Shown here in pieces: positions 30,730 through 31,018 of a stretch of DNA of 31,018 nt (positions are counted from its first letter, which is position 1; each line of letters begins with the position of its first letter). The notes below the pieces were generated by a model that searched no databases, was not told the DNA's origin, and worked only from the letters and a program-made list of their open reading frames with translations. The stretch is from CAZMOK01 sp964567785 (GTDB lineage Bacteria; Bacteroidota; Bacteroidia; Bacteroidales; JAGOPY01): the NCBI GenBank assembly GCA_964567785.1, contig CAZMOK010000032.1, positions 1 through 31,018 of the forward strand, read 5' to 3'. Both the position numbers and the translations under genes were made by a program.

Positions 30730-31018
30730 AATCGATGGTTTTCTCAGCGTGCGAAGATAGTAATATTAGAGTTGAGTTTTGGGAGTTGAGAGTTGAGATG
30801 ATGTTTTTAGTATTGGGTGCCGGGAATCAGAGCTTAGATCCCGCACTACGCCTTCGCTGAATTATTCCGGGATGTGGTTTCAGCATAAGAGCTCAGGCTA
30901 TGCGAAGCTCATACGATCTTACACAGAACCAAAATCTGTCAGCGAAGCAAAGCGCAGGCAGGGATCCCTGTCAAGATTGTCGGATGTGCCCCTGCGCTTT
31001 CATTATTAATTATTAATT
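30730..31018. other. 289-bp non-coding, repeat-rich region
   Basis: No gene is seen upstream of aspS in the window. The stretch has repeated GAGTTGAG-type words (30770-30800, also seen near 10806 and 10858), the inverted 67-bp repeat (30837-30903), and a segment AAAGCGCAGGCAGGGATCC (30949-30967) related to the inverted repeat near 4866. A near-match to a -7 box (TATCTTCG, minus strand, about 30757) may serve aspS. Confidence 0.6.
30837..30903 (-). repeat. Dispersed 67-bp repeat, copy B (inverted)
   Basis: Its reverse complement matches 5049-5115 at 61 of 67 positions without gaps, the differences being confined to the middle. The two copies are about 25.7 kb apart in opposite orientation. 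Confidence 0.85.

Noticed and set aside
1..31018. tRNA and rRNA genes
   Set aside because: I looked for T-loop words and CCA ends and for rRNA-like stretches and found none that could be supported.

Overview
The window comes from a Bacteroidota chromosome, most likely the Bacteroidales/Marinilabiliales side. Four things support this. Promoters fit the Bacteroidota pattern TTG-N19/20-TAnnTTTG. Most starts lack a Shine-Dalgarno sequence. The ATP synthase genes are split into atpBEFHAG and atpDC, with a very short epsilon subunit. Several families typical of the phylum are present (DUF3109, RAYT transposase, AtpB with a periplasmic extension). Genus and species cannot be read from the sequence. 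Two runs of exactly 100 N (22555-22654 and 28846-28945) are scaffold gaps of unknown real size, and both lie in tandem repeats.

Layout. 1-4090: a RAYT (REP-associated tyrosine transposase) and a three-gene minus-strand cassette (3-TM protein, secreted trypsin-like protease, DUF5675 protein). The cassette is bracketed by two direct copies (72/74 identical) of a 74-bp double-palindrome REP element. 4164-5385: a secreted DUF302 protein, then 727 bp of non-coding repeat-rich DNA with a 13-bp GC hairpin. 5386-8237: a plus-strand redox operon with a monoheme lipoprotein, a small GNAT protein and an eight-heme cytochrome c with HEAT-like and TPR segments. 8250-10760: a winged-helix-like protein and a universal stress protein, divergent from an XRE regulator across a nearly symmetric promoter pair, then uridine kinase. 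10900-12058: a DUF3109 protein and ferritin, converging on a hexanucleotide repeat array.

12174-17227: atpG-A-H-F-E-B on the minus strand, with a strong hairpin between atpE and atpF. 17469-19251: a SnoaL-like lipoprotein, a TPR lipoprotein and a small MmpS-like protein. 19408-21182: atpC and atpD. 21346-22672: a START-domain protein, a frameshifted secreted gene with a terminator, and an 11-bp tandem repeat with gap 1. 22681-26180: proline dehydrogenase with a 20-bp palindrome over its promoter, then yceD-rpmF, fabH and a GNAT gene. 26170-30729: PHP phosphatase, U32 peptidase-family protein, a YgiW-type OB-fold protein, the second hexamer array with gap 2, and aspS. 30730-31018 is non-coding repeat DNA.

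The ATP synthase clusters together encode F1 (alpha, beta, gamma, delta, short epsilon) and Fo (a, b, c); the c subunit looks H+-type. The redox operon would act in the periplasm on electron transfer. The most unusual parts are the REP-bracketed protease cassette, the heme-protein operon, the hexamer arrays that encode the C-terminal tails of two genes, and several promoters so close to the start codon that the mRNAs should be nearly leaderless.
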